Shown here: one piece after another, positions 22,901 through 32,874 of the stretch
How the letters are laid out: every line of letters starts with the position of its first letter
How positions within the stretch are numbered: position 1 is the stretch's first letter
NCBI GenBank assembly: GCA_965153355.1
Contig: OZ231126.1
Location: 75,702,001 to 75,766,000, forward strand
Direction of reading: 5' to 3'
Length of the DNA: 64,000 bases
Origin: Flaccisagitta enflata
Taxonomy: Eukaryota > Chaetognatha > Sagittoidea > Aphragmophora
Program-made: the position numbers and the translations under genes
The notes under the pieces: generated by a model
The model's input: only the letters and a program-made list of their open reading frames with translations
Database searches by the model: none
Told to the model about the DNA's origin: nothing

Positions 22901-24131
22901 ATAGCCAAAAGCGGTTTTCATCGTGATTGAAGCGAAGCAAAACAGATGCGTCATTTCTGACTATTGGATTGTTGCCAATTGCCAAACAAACACAAATTTA
23001 ATGTTACACTAAAAGTTACCAGTAATGGCGGCTGTCGCCGTGAGGAAAAAAGTCGTGAGCATTGGTCATTTTTCGTCAAGCTTGAAACTTCAGTTCCCGT
23101 GGACAAGCAACTCTATAAGAGGTTTTGTCCGTCCATCCGTCCATTGGTCGGTTGGTCGGTCTATTGGTTGGTCCGTCATGCTCGAGTTCAGACGATCGCA
23201 TAGAGTGAAAACACACATTCTCGCCCCTGCCCACTTGTCCACGACTGGTTTTGGCCGTGTATCCGGCTTTGTTTTTTATCTATTAGATCAAATCAAGAGC
23301 AATTGTATGTATTGATTGCACTGAAAATCAGAGAAAAAAAGAACTGAGCCAATTGAGCTAGATGAGCTAAAATTCTCAAAATTACTCAACCAGATATCCA
23401 GCTATGCTCACTGAAATGCTTTTTTATATTTGCATGCTCAATTAAGACATTTATTGATCCTATTAATAATAAAAAAAAACAGCTAAATGAGCTAAATGAG
23501 CCAGAATACTTAAAAACACCCTCACAGATAAGAAGCTGTGCTCACTGACATGCTTTCCTACAGCTGCTTCCTTAGACATGTATCAAAATATTTATTCATT
23601 TGTTGCATTTAAAATCTGAAAAAAAACTAAATGATCTAAATAAGCTAAAATGCTCAAAAACACTCTTACAGATGAGCAGCTATGCTCATAAACATGTTTT
23701 CTGGTATTTGCCTGCTCAAACAAACTAAAATTTATACTCCTTTATTGATCCTTTTCAAAATCATGAAAAATAAAAAAAAATCAATTTGAATTTTTCGTAA
23801 ATAAATCTTTAAAAATTCATAACACAAAAATATTTTCCGTAGAGCATTCTGCTTGGCGCCAAATAAAAAAGAATTATCAAATTTACTTACCCTATCAATT
23901 TCATTGGAGGGCCCAATCGCTCGGATGAGTTTCCAAACTTTAATATAAGAAAATGAAAACCCTGTTTCTATCGAATATGTCAAAAAGTCGAAGACTGACT
24001 TCGACTTTTTTCCCGATATATCCATTACAAATGGAGATATCTTTGTTGAGAGAGAAGAAAGAAGAAGACTTACCGGTGACGATGGCGCACAGAAATGACA
24101 GTAAAAAGATCGCAACACTGCGAAGCGCCAT
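7764..24131 (-). CDS. Secreted vWA-ZP domain protein, 11 exons (whole gene)
   Basis: Joining 24074-24131, 17091-17170, 14382-14604, 13562-13730, 13149-13350, 12805-12918, 11941-12073, 9116-9321, 8749-8933, 8133-8283 and 7764-7928 gives 1686 nt, or 561 residues plus TAG, with every intron GT-AG and phases agreeing. Residues 1-19 are a signal peptide (MALRSVAIFLLSFLCAIVT). Residues 47 to about 222 are a vWA domain with MIDAS residues D56-G-S-T-S60, T129 or T131 in GGGTKTG, and D162 in ILTDGRS. Residues of about 245-490 are a ZP domain, with WRLKCKY, VYVQ, LKCWATDG, NGC and RFSFDAFRF followed by paired cysteines. R493-A-R-R496 is a furin-type cleavage site. ZP domains polymerise into extracellular matrix. 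vWA plus ZP in one chain is known from the nematode cuticlin CUT-6, so a cuticle or apical matrix role is inferred. The usual C-terminal membrane helix is absent; the tail is basic. Exon joins are inferred, not transcript-tested. Confidence 0.9.
8037..8132. repeat. (CT)n microsatellite touching a splice donor
   Basis: The tract ends at the donor of exon 10 of the vWA-ZP gene; it reads (GA)n in the transcript. Confidence 0.95.
8133..8283 (-). CDS. vWA-ZP gene exon 10 (ZP end, furin-type site)
   Basis: Completes FRFKDVGSCKVYVHCDLLIC and continues to CIETKRARRSVSDG. The RARR site follows the last ZP cysteines, as in many ZP proteins. The donor AGG|GTAAAG runs straight into a (GA)n tract, which reads (CT)n at 8037-8132 on the plus strand. 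Confidence 0.9.
8499..8634 (+). mobile_element. Family A element copy (hairpin end, GTCC core)
   Basis: The copy runs from AGTCGCTTGTAACGCAACTC through GTCCGTCCGTCC and CCGTGCCCACCCACGACTGG to GTGTAGCCGGCCTTGTTT. It sits in intron 10 of the vWA-ZP gene. Confidence 0.5.
8665..9056. repeat. (ATTC)n at 8665-8735 and (GAAT)n at 8990-9056
   Basis: Two complementary tetranucleotide tracts flank exon 9 (8749-8933) in opposite orientation, so an intron 8-exon 9-intron 9 hairpin is possible. Confidence 0.85.
8749..8933 (-). CDS. vWA-ZP gene exon 9 (ZP-C part)
   Basis: Encodes ASMPTHDELALFPLKCWATD, then NGC and HSRFSFDAFR, the ZP-C signature. The acceptor is CTCCCAG; the donor AG|GTGAGT leaves phase 2. 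Confidence 0.9.
9116..9321 (-). CDS. vWA-ZP gene exon 8 (ZP core)
   Basis: Encodes VVRDETEWRLKCKYPRAQL through LKERVYVQ, strongly ZP-like. The acceptor CCTGCAG restores phase 1. The donor CAG|GTTTTC is a weak 5' splice site, but it is the only one consistent with the next exon. Confidence 0.87.
9751..9988 (+). mobile_element. Family A element copy
   Basis: The hairpin AGTCGCTGCCTAAGCGACT at 9755-9773 is followed by a CTGT/GTCC-rich core, CCCCTGCCCACTCG repeats and GGCCGTGTATCCGGCCGTGTT. It lies between exons 8 and 7 of the vWA-ZP gene. Confidence 0.5.
10461..11895 (-). mobile_element. Expanded family A-type element with 11-bp and 10-bp arrays
   Basis: It starts CAAGGCCAACACCAATAAGT and ends GTGCACGCGACTAAAAATC. 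Inside are about 45 copies of 'ACTTAAACCAG' (10545-11030), then a 'TGACTTAGAA' array (11060-11290) and GACC/GGAC motifs. It lies in intron 7 of the vWA-ZP gene, next to exon 7. Confidence 0.5.
11941..12073 (-). CDS. vWA-ZP gene exon 7 (ZP-N part)
   Basis: Encodes ESEKPGFVKRDVRAGECSTK and onward to EESDDGM. The acceptor is ATTTAG; the donor G|GTAAG leaves phase 1. The first half of this exon and its acceptor are tandemly repeated in the upstream intron. Confidence 0.88.
12020..12565 (-). repeat. 94-bp tandem copies of the exon 7 start in intron 6
   Basis: The acceptor and first half of exon 7 recur at an exact 94-bp period; the TCCT/TCCC position is at 12072, 12166, 12260 and 12354, with two weaker copies to about 12560. 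Copy 2 has an early TAG, copy 3 has lost the AG (TGGG), and copy 4 has TGC to TGA. The copy near 12537 keeps AG and an open frame (ESGTRFFRQKTSE). Confidence 0.75.
12746..12782 (-). repeat. Partial copy of exon 6 end and its donor
   Basis: AATCAAGTATGAG|GTAAG on the minus strand repeats the end of exon 6 (ATCAAGTATGAG|GTAAG) 55 bp further on. The shift is not a multiple of three. Confidence 0.6.
12805..12918 (-). CDS. vWA-ZP gene exon 6
   Basis: Encodes 38 residues beginning LECMLDDEGVPTMRVLVPDS, with a CC pair, at the start of the ZP domain. The acceptor is TTTTCAG and the donor GAG|GTAAG; it is in phase 0 at both ends. Its last bases and donor are copied about 55 bp downstream in the intron. 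Confidence 0.88.
13149..13350 (-). CDS. vWA-ZP gene exon 5 (vWA C-terminal part)
   Basis: Begins with ELGIVLYAIGIGEEINEEEL, the typical final strand of a vWA domain, and ends with KGIKCVQ. The acceptor GTCAG is preceded by a short (CT)n run. The donor CAG|GTAAAG leaves phase 0. Confidence 0.92.
13562..13730 (-). CDS. vWA-ZP gene exon 4 (vWA central part)
   Basis: Encodes AIQLPGGGTKTGQGVKALTQ and SIGFILTDGRSQ, which supply the remaining MIDAS residues. The acceptor is TTTCTGTAG; the donor AG|GTATTA leaves phase 2. Confidence 0.92.
14382..14604 (-). CDS. vWA-ZP gene exon 3 (vWA N-terminal half, MIDAS)
   Basis: Encodes GRADVVFLVDGSTSIGEKSF and onward, including strand 1 and the DxSxS metal motif, then RVGVITFGTNVTVNLEL. 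The donor G|GTAAATGAG leaves phase 1. This is a canonical vWA N-terminal half. Confidence 0.92.
14828..15065 (-). mobile_element. Family A element copy
   Basis: It starts AACAAGGCCGGATACACGGC and ends with the hairpin AGTCGCTTAGGCAGCGACT (15044-15062) followed by AAAAAG. The interior matches the copy at 9751-9988, including TTTTCAGTCGATTTCGCGTC. Confidence 0.55.
15332..16340. mobile_element. Composite element B2
   Basis: The left side runs ACTAGTCATCCAAGGATCGC, GGTCAGCGGTACCCGATGCC and GCAGCGGCCCCAAAGGACCG. The right arm is the inverted GGACATCGGCCCTTTGGGGC. The centre is a 'GAGGCCTGGAGGGCTGATTT' minisatellite and the nested inverted-repeat element at 15489-15917. Confidence 0.5.
15489..15917. 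mobile_element. Inverted-repeat element D1 (TA target)
   Basis: Perfect inverted ends CACTCTTTATTTTTTATAAG (continuing AAC), flanked by TA on both sides. Inside, AAGGCTTCA and GTTCTTA motifs recur in inverted order. No transposase is present, so this is a MITE-type element. Confidence 0.7.
17091..17170 (-). CDS. vWA-ZP gene exon 2
   Basis: The acceptor is TTTTTTAG and the donor C|GTAAGTAC. The exon encodes an acidic linker beginning AEDCAEIPIECSGDGE with two cysteines, placed between the signal peptide and the vWA domain. It starts in phase 1 and ends in phase 0. Confidence 0.85.
17442..17620 (-). mobile_element. Family A element copy
   Basis: It runs from AACAAGACCGGATACACGGC through GACGGGTGGGCAGGGGCGGA and a (GGAC)n core to CCTCTTATAGAGTCGCTCG. 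The terminal hairpin is AGTCGCTCGTCCGCGACT (17597-17614), followed by A7. Confidence 0.6.
17735..18175. mobile_element. Composite element B3
   Basis: Carries the same left sequence as B2 (CAAGTCATCCAAGGATCGCA, then GCGGCCCCAAAGGGCCGATG) and an inverted right arm (GGACATTGGCCCTTTGGGGC). The centre has degenerate repeats of 'CCATGTTATTCAATGGAAA'. It lies in intron 1 of the vWA-ZP gene. Confidence 0.5.
18268..19463. mobile_element. Inverted-repeat element N (TA target), interrupted by D2
   Basis: The left end CAGTGGAGCACCGCAAGAGC and the inverted right end (complement reads CAGTTGAGCGCCACTAGAGC) are flanked by TA. Right ends of relatives are seen at 4250-4319 and 27455-27490. Confidence 0.55.
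18319..19339. mobile_element. Inverted-repeat element D2 nested in N
   Basis: Ends CACTCTTTTCTTTGACTAAG and TTCTTATAAAAAAAAAAGAG plus TG, flanked by TA; inner arms carry AAGAACATTGAGGCTCA. There is no protein-coding content. Confidence 0.6.
19470..20790. other. Intron 1 of the vWA-ZP gene, nothing recognised
   Basis: AT-rich DNA between elements N and E, with no open frame of interest. 21780-23010 is similar, with inverted 'GGCGCCACCAT' and 'ATGGCGCCATT' motifs at 21820 and 21995. Confidence 0.4.
20797..21776. mobile_element. Mariner-like MITE E (TA target)
   Basis: Inverted ends CAGTGCGGCTCAAAAAAAGT (continuing TTTAGG), flanked by TA on both sides. CAGTG ends with TA duplication are typical of Tc1/mariner elements. 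The roughly 980-bp interior has no transposase. Confidence 0.65.
23015..24005. repeat. Dispersed repeat block, copy 1
   Basis: It shares with 25790-26335, in the same order, GAGGAAAAAAGTCGTGAGCA-like, 'GAGCAATTG', 'GAGCTAAA...CTCAAAA', 'AGCATTCTGCTTGGCGC' and 'ATCAAATTTACTTACCCTAT'. This copy contains extra 'GAGCTAAATGAGC' units and a family A element. Confidence 0.6.
23105..23275 (+). mobile_element. Family A element copy with a related empty site
   Basis: CAACTCTATAAGAGGTTTTG, GTCC core, CGCCCCTGCCCACTTG, GGCCGTGTATCCGGCTTTGT. The surrounding block (23015-24005) is duplicated at 25790-26335 without this stretch, which supports a discrete insertion. Confidence 0.6.
24074..24131 (-). CDS. 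vWA-ZP gene exon 1 (signal peptide)
   Basis: Starts with ATG at 24131-24129 and encodes MALRSVAIFLLSFLCAIVT plus the first base of the next codon. The donor is G|GTAAGTCTT (phase 1). The hydrophobic run LLSFLCAIV and the small residues near the cut point fit a secretory signal. Confidence 0.88.
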
Positions 24132-24193
24132 CTTTGCTCAACAACACAAAACAACTGCCGCAAAAAAGAAAGACAAAAATTGGATGTGATATG

Positions 24194-24199
24194 TTTATA
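24194..24199 (-). promoter_or_regulatory. Candidate TATA box of the vWA-ZP gene
   Basis: TATAAA on the minus strand, about 63 bp before the start codon. A start of transcription near 24165-24170 would give a very short leader. Position only; not tested. Confidence 0.4.
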
Positions 24200-25190
24200 A
24201 CAGATAGATTTGTTTACATGAGATAAAAAAGGAATTACTATCAAGGAAATAAGAACATCTACATCTGAAAGGAACCGTCTGTTTTGGGAATGAGCTACTT
24301 ATGGACAAATTGAGTCACTGACCCCATCGCAGAGTTTGAATACATCAAAATGGGACCAATCTGGCCGCGATAGCTTAGTTAGTTTACAGGCAACACTCTT
24401 CCCAAATTGATGCTTCCTCTCAGGTGTTGTCATACTCATTTCCTAGGTAGTAGTTGACAGTAATTTTACAATCAGACTGTGAAAAAGTGATGAAAGGAAA
24501 GAGAAAACTGGAATGTATTGCGGCGATGTAATCTACAACGAACTTATATGAAATAACTTTTTTTAAAGATAGTTTTTCCGTTCATTTTTCCTGACGTCAC
24601 AATTGGCTATTCAATATCATCCGATTCTTGATTTTCAAGTATGGATTTTTTTTCGAAGACTTTAGATGACCCATTTTCACTTTTTGTCGATTGAATGGAC
24701 AAAATATTTTCATAAACACCCTTCGTGCATGGACATGGTTCACTCACTTTACTCACTTTCTCATGAGACAGTTAAAAAAGAGAAAAAGAAAGAGATTTAA
24801 AAAATAGAGGTCAATGCGATTAAGTTAGAGACATATTTGTTAGCAAATTGACCTTACAATCTTCATTTCGTCAGTCTATCTGCCAAACCCGCGGCTTGAA
24901 GAACCGGCTGAAAAAAAAACCTTCACATGAGCCATGATACACGAAGTACAAGTCGTCTGATTCAAATAAACTCTCTCTTTCTTTACTTTAATTTGAGAAA
25001 TTATTTCATTCTGTGGAGTGTTGTCGCAATTCGTTAGTTCAGATATTGCATGCGTTATATTCAGAAGAAAAAAAAAAACAAGTTTTTTTTTATGTGGTCT
25101 TAGAGTTGCGGAGAGTCTGTCGTCCTGCTTGTTTTTCATTTTACAGTTTTTCTCAAGTCAGTCCATCTGCCTACTTATCTTTCAAATCGC
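24200..25190. other. Upstream of the vWA-ZP gene, no gene seen
   Basis: AT-rich DNA. Any regulatory region of the gene should lie here, but I see no specific motif beyond the TATA box. Confidence 0.4.
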
Positions 25191-25404
25191 GTGATATGCG
25201 ATTTTACACCTCACTCTGTCCGTCGGTCGGTCGATCGGTCACACTTTACTTCTTTTTTTTTTTTTTTTTTTTTGCGGTATCTGGGTCTTCGGTTTCACTA
25301 CTCCTGCCCAATTGCTCAAGTGACCTCAAATACGGCCCCTGCTCACCCGCGCACTCGGCCTCATTGCTGAAACAGTCTTTCTGTCTTCGTCACTCTGTCA
25401 ACTA

Positions 25405-25506
<102 letters not shown>

Positions 25507-25789
25507 ATTTTAGTGTAAAATTTGAAAGCGACATAAAAGCGAGAATGAATCCAAATAAAATTGGTAGAAAGAAAGGAGAAATTGAGGAGGAATTGAGATG
25601 GAGGCTGGATGCTCTGCAGGGAGGAAGACGGAGGAAGAGAAAATAGTCACAAAAGAGATGAATGGTCATCGGTATTTGACTTATGTAGAAACCAAAGTGA
25701 GACATGCAGCAGCCTAAACAAGCCTATGATCCCAGCAGACCTTCCTGAGATTTTGGTGTTGACTATAGAGTCTATATAAACACCTGTTT

Positions 25790-26335
25790 ACTAGTTACGG
25801 CGACTACGGCCGTGAAGAAAAAAGTTGCAAGCATTGGCCACTTTTTGCTAAACTTTCATCTTCAGTCACTGCAGATCTTTTCAAGTTGTTAGATTAAATC
25901 ATGAGCAATTGAATACATTGATCGTACTTTAAACCATAGAAAAATAGGGCTGAGCTAAATGAGCAAGAATACTCAAAAACACCGTCAATGATGACTAGCT
26001 TTGCTCACAAACGAGTTTTCTGGTATTAACATGTTCAAGCAAAAACCAATACACTACTGCTTAAAATCATAAAAAGTAAACAAACAATTCAATCAAAATT
26101 TTTTTGTAAAAATGATTGAAAACATCATCACTCGAAAAATATTTGTCATAGAACATTCTGCTTTGCGCAAAATGAAAGAGAATTATCAAATTTACTTACC
26201 CTATCAATTTCATTTGAGGCCCCAATAGGTTGTTTGAGTTTCTCAACTTTCCCATAAGAAAATGAAGACTATGTTTCTTTGGAAAACGTGATATGTCATA
26301 CGAATATGTCAAAAGTCGGAGACTGACTACGGCTT
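25790..26335. repeat. Dispersed repeat block, copy 2
   Basis: Related to 23015-24005, lacking the family A insertion and some of the internal 'GAGCTAAATGAGC' repeats. It ends with 'CGAATATGTCAAAAGTCGGA', as copy 1 does. Confidence 0.6.
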
Positions 26336-26508
26336 TTTGGAAGAATATTGTGAGAACATTGCAGTTATATTATTTTTGTGCCGCAGTTCACGAAGTGGAT
26401 CCTATTCATTACTGGGTAATACCCAGTGGGTATCTGTCAGTTATTCAGAGGTCAACATGTTCAACTTCTTCCAGGCCTCATTGGTATCTCGGAGGCCGAT
26501 GCCCTAAG

Positions 26509-26830
<322 letters not shown>

Positions 26831-27544
26831 AAAGACAGAGATCCGGAGCACATTTAACGAAAAGGGATAAACAGTCTTAACAGAAACTGGGATGGAAATG
26901 CCCATGCGTAGTAAGAAACAGAGAAAGAGCTTCAGAGACGGATGGAAAAAAGAGAGAGTGAGTCAGGGTGCTGTAGATGGAGACAGAGATAGACAGAGCG
27001 AGACAGATATGTCCGAGTCCGAGTGTGGTCTAATTCGTGTGATGGCTGCCGCTTGAATCGCGTGAAGGCCACCAATAATTACTCTCTCGTCTTCCGCACT
27101 TAATTTTCTTTAAGAGAGAATTAAAATGGGTTTTAAAATGGTTCGGCATCTAAATTTGATCTTGGTGAAGCAGGAAAAAAATTGTGAGCCTGTCAAGCGA
27201 CCTACAGAGAATTTCATGTTTTGTCTCTTTGTTTCTTCCACGGTCAAAAACTCCAATTTATGTCGACAACTTCCGACCAAATTTTTTTGTTGTCAATGCA
27301 AAGCATGTGAACAGTCGAGCTTCACTAGAGCTCGAGCTTATGCCAAGGGACTTGGAAAATAATATGTTATAGTAAAGATATCTTTTTGTTAATATAGAAA
27401 TAACTGCAAATGCTCTCAATAGACCATAAGTTGAATACCACCTAGGCGAGCATGCCTTAATAGCGGGTGCGCTCTAGCGTTGTTCCACTGTATGAATAGA
27501 CTCATTTAAAGATGACCGTAAAACACACATCAAAATGTTGACCA

Positions 27545-28710
27545 TCCCACCTTTTTGGGCAGCGGCCCCGGAGGGGCAGATGACCTATGATTCCACACAG
27601 GGTGATTTTCTCCGGTTTCCGGTATATGGTTTCCGGTCTACGCCCCCCCGCAGGCCTAATAACGGGCCTCCAGACCCCAAACAAGCCTCTCAGACCCCAA
27701 ATCAGGCCTCTCAGACCCCAAATCAGGCCTCTCAGGCATCAAATTAGGCCTGAGAGACCCAACTCAGGGTTCTCAGATCACAAATCAGGCCTCTCAGACT
27801 CAAATTCAAGCCCCTCAGACCCCAAATTTGGCCTCCCAGACTCCAATTCAGATCTTTCAGACCCAAACTCTGGTCTCTCAAACCCTGATTCAGGCCTCTC
27901 AGACCCCAAGTCACTGGAATCAGACCTCTCATACCTCAAATATAGCTTCTCAGACCCAAAATCAGGCCTCTCAGACATCAAATCAGGCTTCTCAGACTAT
28001 ACTCAGGTCTCCTAGACCCTAATTAACGCTTCCCAGACCCAACTCAGGCCTCACAGACCAAACACGGCCTCCTAGACCTAAAATAGTTGCAAAAGCGTCA
28101 GATGGTCAGCGGTACCTGTGCCCTGCTTAAGTAGGTTGTGATTAAGGTTGAGGGAGGGAACAGGGCAGCGGGCTCAAAGGGGTCGATGACCTATGCTTTC
28201 ACACATATGAGGAATTTTCTCCTCCTAGCAATTGGGATTGGGGCCTTAGGGCTTGGATTTAGGCCTTGGGGCTGGCATTTTTGGTGGGGATTTGGGCCTT
28301 AATTCAGGGATTTTAGCCTTGGGGCTAGGATTTAGGCCTTGAGGCTGGGATTAGGGCCTTGAGGCTGAGATTTGGGCCCTGAGTATAGGATTTGGTCCTT
28401 GAGGCTGGGATTTGGGCTTGAAACTGGGATTTGGGCCTTGAGGCTGGGATTTGGGCCTCAAGGATGAGATCTTGGCCTAAAGAATGGGATTTGGGCCTCA
28501 AGGATAGGATTTGGGCCTTGAGACTGGGATTTAGGCCTTGAGACTGGGATTGGGGCCTCATACAGGATTTGGGTGGGGGGGGGGAAGGAGAAGGAGAAAA
28601 TTCCCCATATGTGTGAAACCATAGGTCATCGATCCCTTCCGGACCGCTGCCCAACAGGTGCTTTAGACTTCAAATGGGTTAGTTACAACGCTTTTGCGAC
28701 TATTTTAACT
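27545..28710. mobile_element. Composite element(s) B4 with 21-bp minisatellites
   Basis: Arms at 27555-27610 and 28160-28210 (forward) and 28590-28655 (inverted) share 'GATGACCTATG' and 'TTTCACACATATG'. Outer ends near 28085 (TAGTTGCAAAAGCGTCAGAT) and 28690 (ACGCTTTTGCGACTATTTT) are inverted. Inside are minisatellites at 27660-28060 ('CAGACCCCAAATCAGGCCTCT') and 28240-28565 ('GAGGCTGGGATTTGGGCCTT'). Confidence 0.45.
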
Positions 28711-29194
28711 ATTTCCAAAGAGCATTGCAGAAGGATAGATTGACCAACGCGCTTAACCAACAGTGCATCTTGTGTCGACCTACATGTGACTACAATCATA
28801 TTGATAATGTTGGCATATTAAAAGCTGAAATGACTCAACAATGCCATACAAGAACGCCAAGAAATTTCAAAAAGACGCTTCCTATGGCATGTAAGATGAG
28901 AATAGAAAAATGAAGTTCAGAAAAAAAATCCTACAGATGGACAGACCCACCTACCAACCCAAAAATTTATAGTCAAGTCCAGGGCGCATCTGAAAACGTC
29001 CAAAAAAGATAACGAGAAATAGAAGACTAATAAAGGCGGCTCTCGCCGACCGGAAAAAAAGTCGTAAATGGGAGTCTTTTTTTTTTTTTTTTGTGCATGT
29101 TTTTCTATGTGTGCATCTCATGATGTCTGGTTGACTGTTTGTCTGTTTTTGTTATTCAATCTCTGTCTCTCTGTGTCTCTTTTTCCTGTTAGTC

Positions 29195-29331
<137 letters not shown>

Positions 29332-29984
29332 TTCCATCAAAGCTAGCGACCTAAAAGTTGAAGTCAATTTGCGTAACATCTTTATGATTCCCTATCGTTA
29401 CATAAAGCCAAAAATAGGGATTAATAAAAAATATTGATTTTTGCGAAAATGCGAAAAAGAAAAAAAAACATTTAAAAATTCATAACGCCAAAACTAATGA
29501 TTGTAGAGTCTTCTGGTTGGCGCCATATGAAAGAGAAAAGCCCTTTCTTAGCTGTGAATATCAAAAAATGTATCATCCCACCCAACTTTCTAAAATTACC
29601 GCATACAAAAAATGGAAAACGTTATTTCTCCCCTTCGTTTCAAAAAGTTGAATTACATAATTCGACTTTATTCCAATGAGACAGGGTCGAATAAAGTTGA
29701 GAGGAATAAGATCAAAGAGTTGGGAGATGGGGAAAAAATCGATGGCTGGTAAAGAAAAAAGATTTTTGGAAAAATTTACACTTTTAGGAGTTTCAGAGAT
29801 TATCTTTACAGTCAGTGGACAAAACATAATGGTTATATATATAATACTATTGGTTTTGATCTAATATATTGATAATAAACAAAATATTATATGGAATCAT
29901 TACAGGTTGAAATTACAACTAGCTGTAATGTTATCAAATTGTAGCATTACAGCCAGCTGTAATTCTAACAACCAGATAACTGGT

Positions 29985-30966
29985 TGTAGGTGAATGGTGA
30001 CTCTTGAAGGTAATTTTGGTTGCTTTGAGGGTGGGTATGGGTCAATTCTTTAGCTGTGTGTCTCTCAAACCATTGTATAGGTGAATGGCGACTTTTGAGG
30101 GTGGGTAAGGGTTATTTCTTTACCTGTGGGTCTTTCAAACCATTGTGTTGGTGAATGGTGACTTTTGAGGGTGATTCTGGTCATGTTAAGGGTGGGTACT
30201 GGTTATTTCTTTAGCTGTGGATCACTCAAACTATCAAGTAGGTGAATGGTGACTTTTGAGGGAGATTTTGGTCGGTTTGAGGGTGGGTACTGGTTATTTC
30301 TTTAGTTTTGGGTCTCTCAAACCATTGTGTAGGTGAATGGTGACTTTTTAGGGAGATTTTGGTTGGTTTGAGGGTGGGTATGGGTTATTTGTTTAGCTGT
30401 GGGTCTTTCAAACCATTGTGTAGGTGAATGGTGACTTTTGAGGATGATTTTGTATGGTTTGAGGGTGGGTATGGGCTATTTCTTCAGCTTTGGGTCTCTA
30501 AAACCATTGTGTAGGTGAATGGTGACTTTTGAGGGTGATTTTGGTCTGTTTGAGGGTGATTATGGGTTTTTTCTTAAGCTGTGGGTCTCTCAAATCATTG
30601 TGTAGGTGAATGGTGACTTTTGAGGGTGATTTTGATTGGTTTGAGGGTGGATATGGGTTGTTTCTTTAGCTGTGGGTCACTCACACCATTGTGTAGGTGA
30701 ATGGTGACTTTTGAGGGTGATTTTGGTTGGTTTTGGAGTTGGTACGGGTTTTTTCTTTGGCTGTGGGTATCTCAAACCATTGTGTAGGTGAATGGTGACT
30801 TTTGAGGGTTATTTTGGTTGGTTTGAGGGTGGGGACGGGTTATTTCTTTAGCTGTGGGGCTCTCAAACCATTGTGTAGGTGAATGGTGACTTTAGAGGGT
30901 GATTTTGGTCAGTTTGAGGGTGGGTATGAGTTATTTCTTTCGCTGTGGGTCTCTCAAACCATTGTG
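29985..30966. repeat. Minisatellite, about 91-bp unit, about 11 copies
   Basis: The unit includes GTAGGTGAATGGTGACTTTT, GAGGGTGGGTATGGGTTATT and AGCTGTGGGTCTCTCAAACC. Copies differ by scattered substitutions. Confidence 0.85.
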
Positions 30967-31818
30967 CAGTTGTTGCATACAATGTTTTGTTTTTTCAGCT
31001 GGCTTTAATCAAAACAACTGTTTGTTGCATACAATATTTTATCTATGAGTAGTACGTTGGATCAAAATTAATGGTATGATATAAATACCTATAGTGCTTC
31101 GTCCACTGACTGTTTAGTCATGTCTAGTCATGTACGCGACTCTATTACCCGCTACACTATGTCAATTGGTCACTCCATCAGTCTGTTGGTAAGTTGGTCT
31201 GTCAGTCGGTCACATTTAGCTTTTTCGGAGTTTACAAGCGTTTTTTGCATTACTGCTCCCGCTCAAATGCTTGGTTAGCCTTTTTCATCACTGCCCCTGC
31301 CCACTCACACACAGCTTGGGTAGTCATGAATCGGCCTTATTCATTACTGAAACCGTGTGGTAGAAAATCAAACAATTTCATAGCCGGACAGCGGACAGGG
31401 AAGAAAATAAGAAATGGGGGGGGGGGATGGTAAGAACTCACAAGCCCCTCAACATTATACATCCCTGATAATAGAGGATAATAAAATGTGATGGAGGAGG
31501 CTGTCATATCGAAAGGATGAAAGAATGAAGTAGGGTTGGGTTCTAAAGCCATAACTCTGTCTAATGTTGACACAGTAAATCACTTAGTTCATCCCTCTCT
31601 CTTAGGGCCACACAAACATTTCAAATTCATATCGTTTATTCGGCATTCTATCTTTTATGATCTCTTCCACTCTATCCTGGTCTCTATCCATTGGACAGTC
31701 TTTCTATATGTCTTCCCCTCTTATCTCTATCAGTTGACGGTCAGTCAATCAGTCGGGCAGTCGGTCAGTCAGGCAGTCAGGCTCAGTGTCAGTCACTCTC
31801 AATATCGGTGTATCAGAC

Positions 31819-32004
<186 letters not shown>

Positions 32005-32290
32005 GCTGTTTTTGCTCCCGACAAAGAGCGTCATCTGCCGTGTAATTTATTGGTCAATTATTTCTTGATTCTTTGTCGGTTTTTTCTGTTTTATTTGTGC
32101 ATGATAATACGAGAAAAAATCCTCAGAAATAAACTTTTTTATGGACAAAATATATTTAATTCTAACCGAGTAGATTCTAAAACAAACTTTTTTTTGATTC
32201 AGAAACAAGCACTCAAGAATGAGACGAAAAACATAAAATGTGCTTTACCGATAAAAGCCACATGACCTCAATTGAATAAAGAAGTTGCTG

Positions 32291-32468
<178 letters not shown>

Positions 32469-32619
32469 TGCACGCTCCCTCGTGGCCCATAAGTTTTGGG
32501 ACAGTTAGAAATAGACCTGAGAAGATAGAAACAGAGGAAATTAAGACAAAAGAAGAAAAAATGGGATGAAGGAATGAATTCCGAGAATCTTACCCAAACA
32601 CAAATTGAAAAATGATCAA

Positions 32620-32874
32620 ATGACACGGGGTCACAATCTCGTTGTGGACGGCTGGGCAGGGGCATATAACCTCCATCCATACCCTCCCCAACCCCATGCT
32701 CAATCACACAAACTCTACACTGACTATCTTAACTGCAGTATCATAAACGCGCGTTTTCACACTTTCTCACTCGATCATCACGGACCAACGGACCAACGGA
32801 CTAACAGACCATCGATGAACCAACGGACAGAGGGACGGACAAGGCCTCTTATAGAGTTGCGTGCCCGCAACTAC
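32620..32874 (-). mobile_element. Family A element copy
   Basis: GGACGGCTGGGCAGGGGCAT to GGCCTCTTATAGAG, ending in the hairpin AGTTGCGTGCCCGCAACT (32855-32872). The stem differs from the GTCGC type by paired changes. Confidence 0.5.

Noticed and set aside
24876-25139. 87-codon minus-strand frame with three cysteines
   Set aside because: AT-rich, no splice sites in phase and no family resemblance; probably chance.
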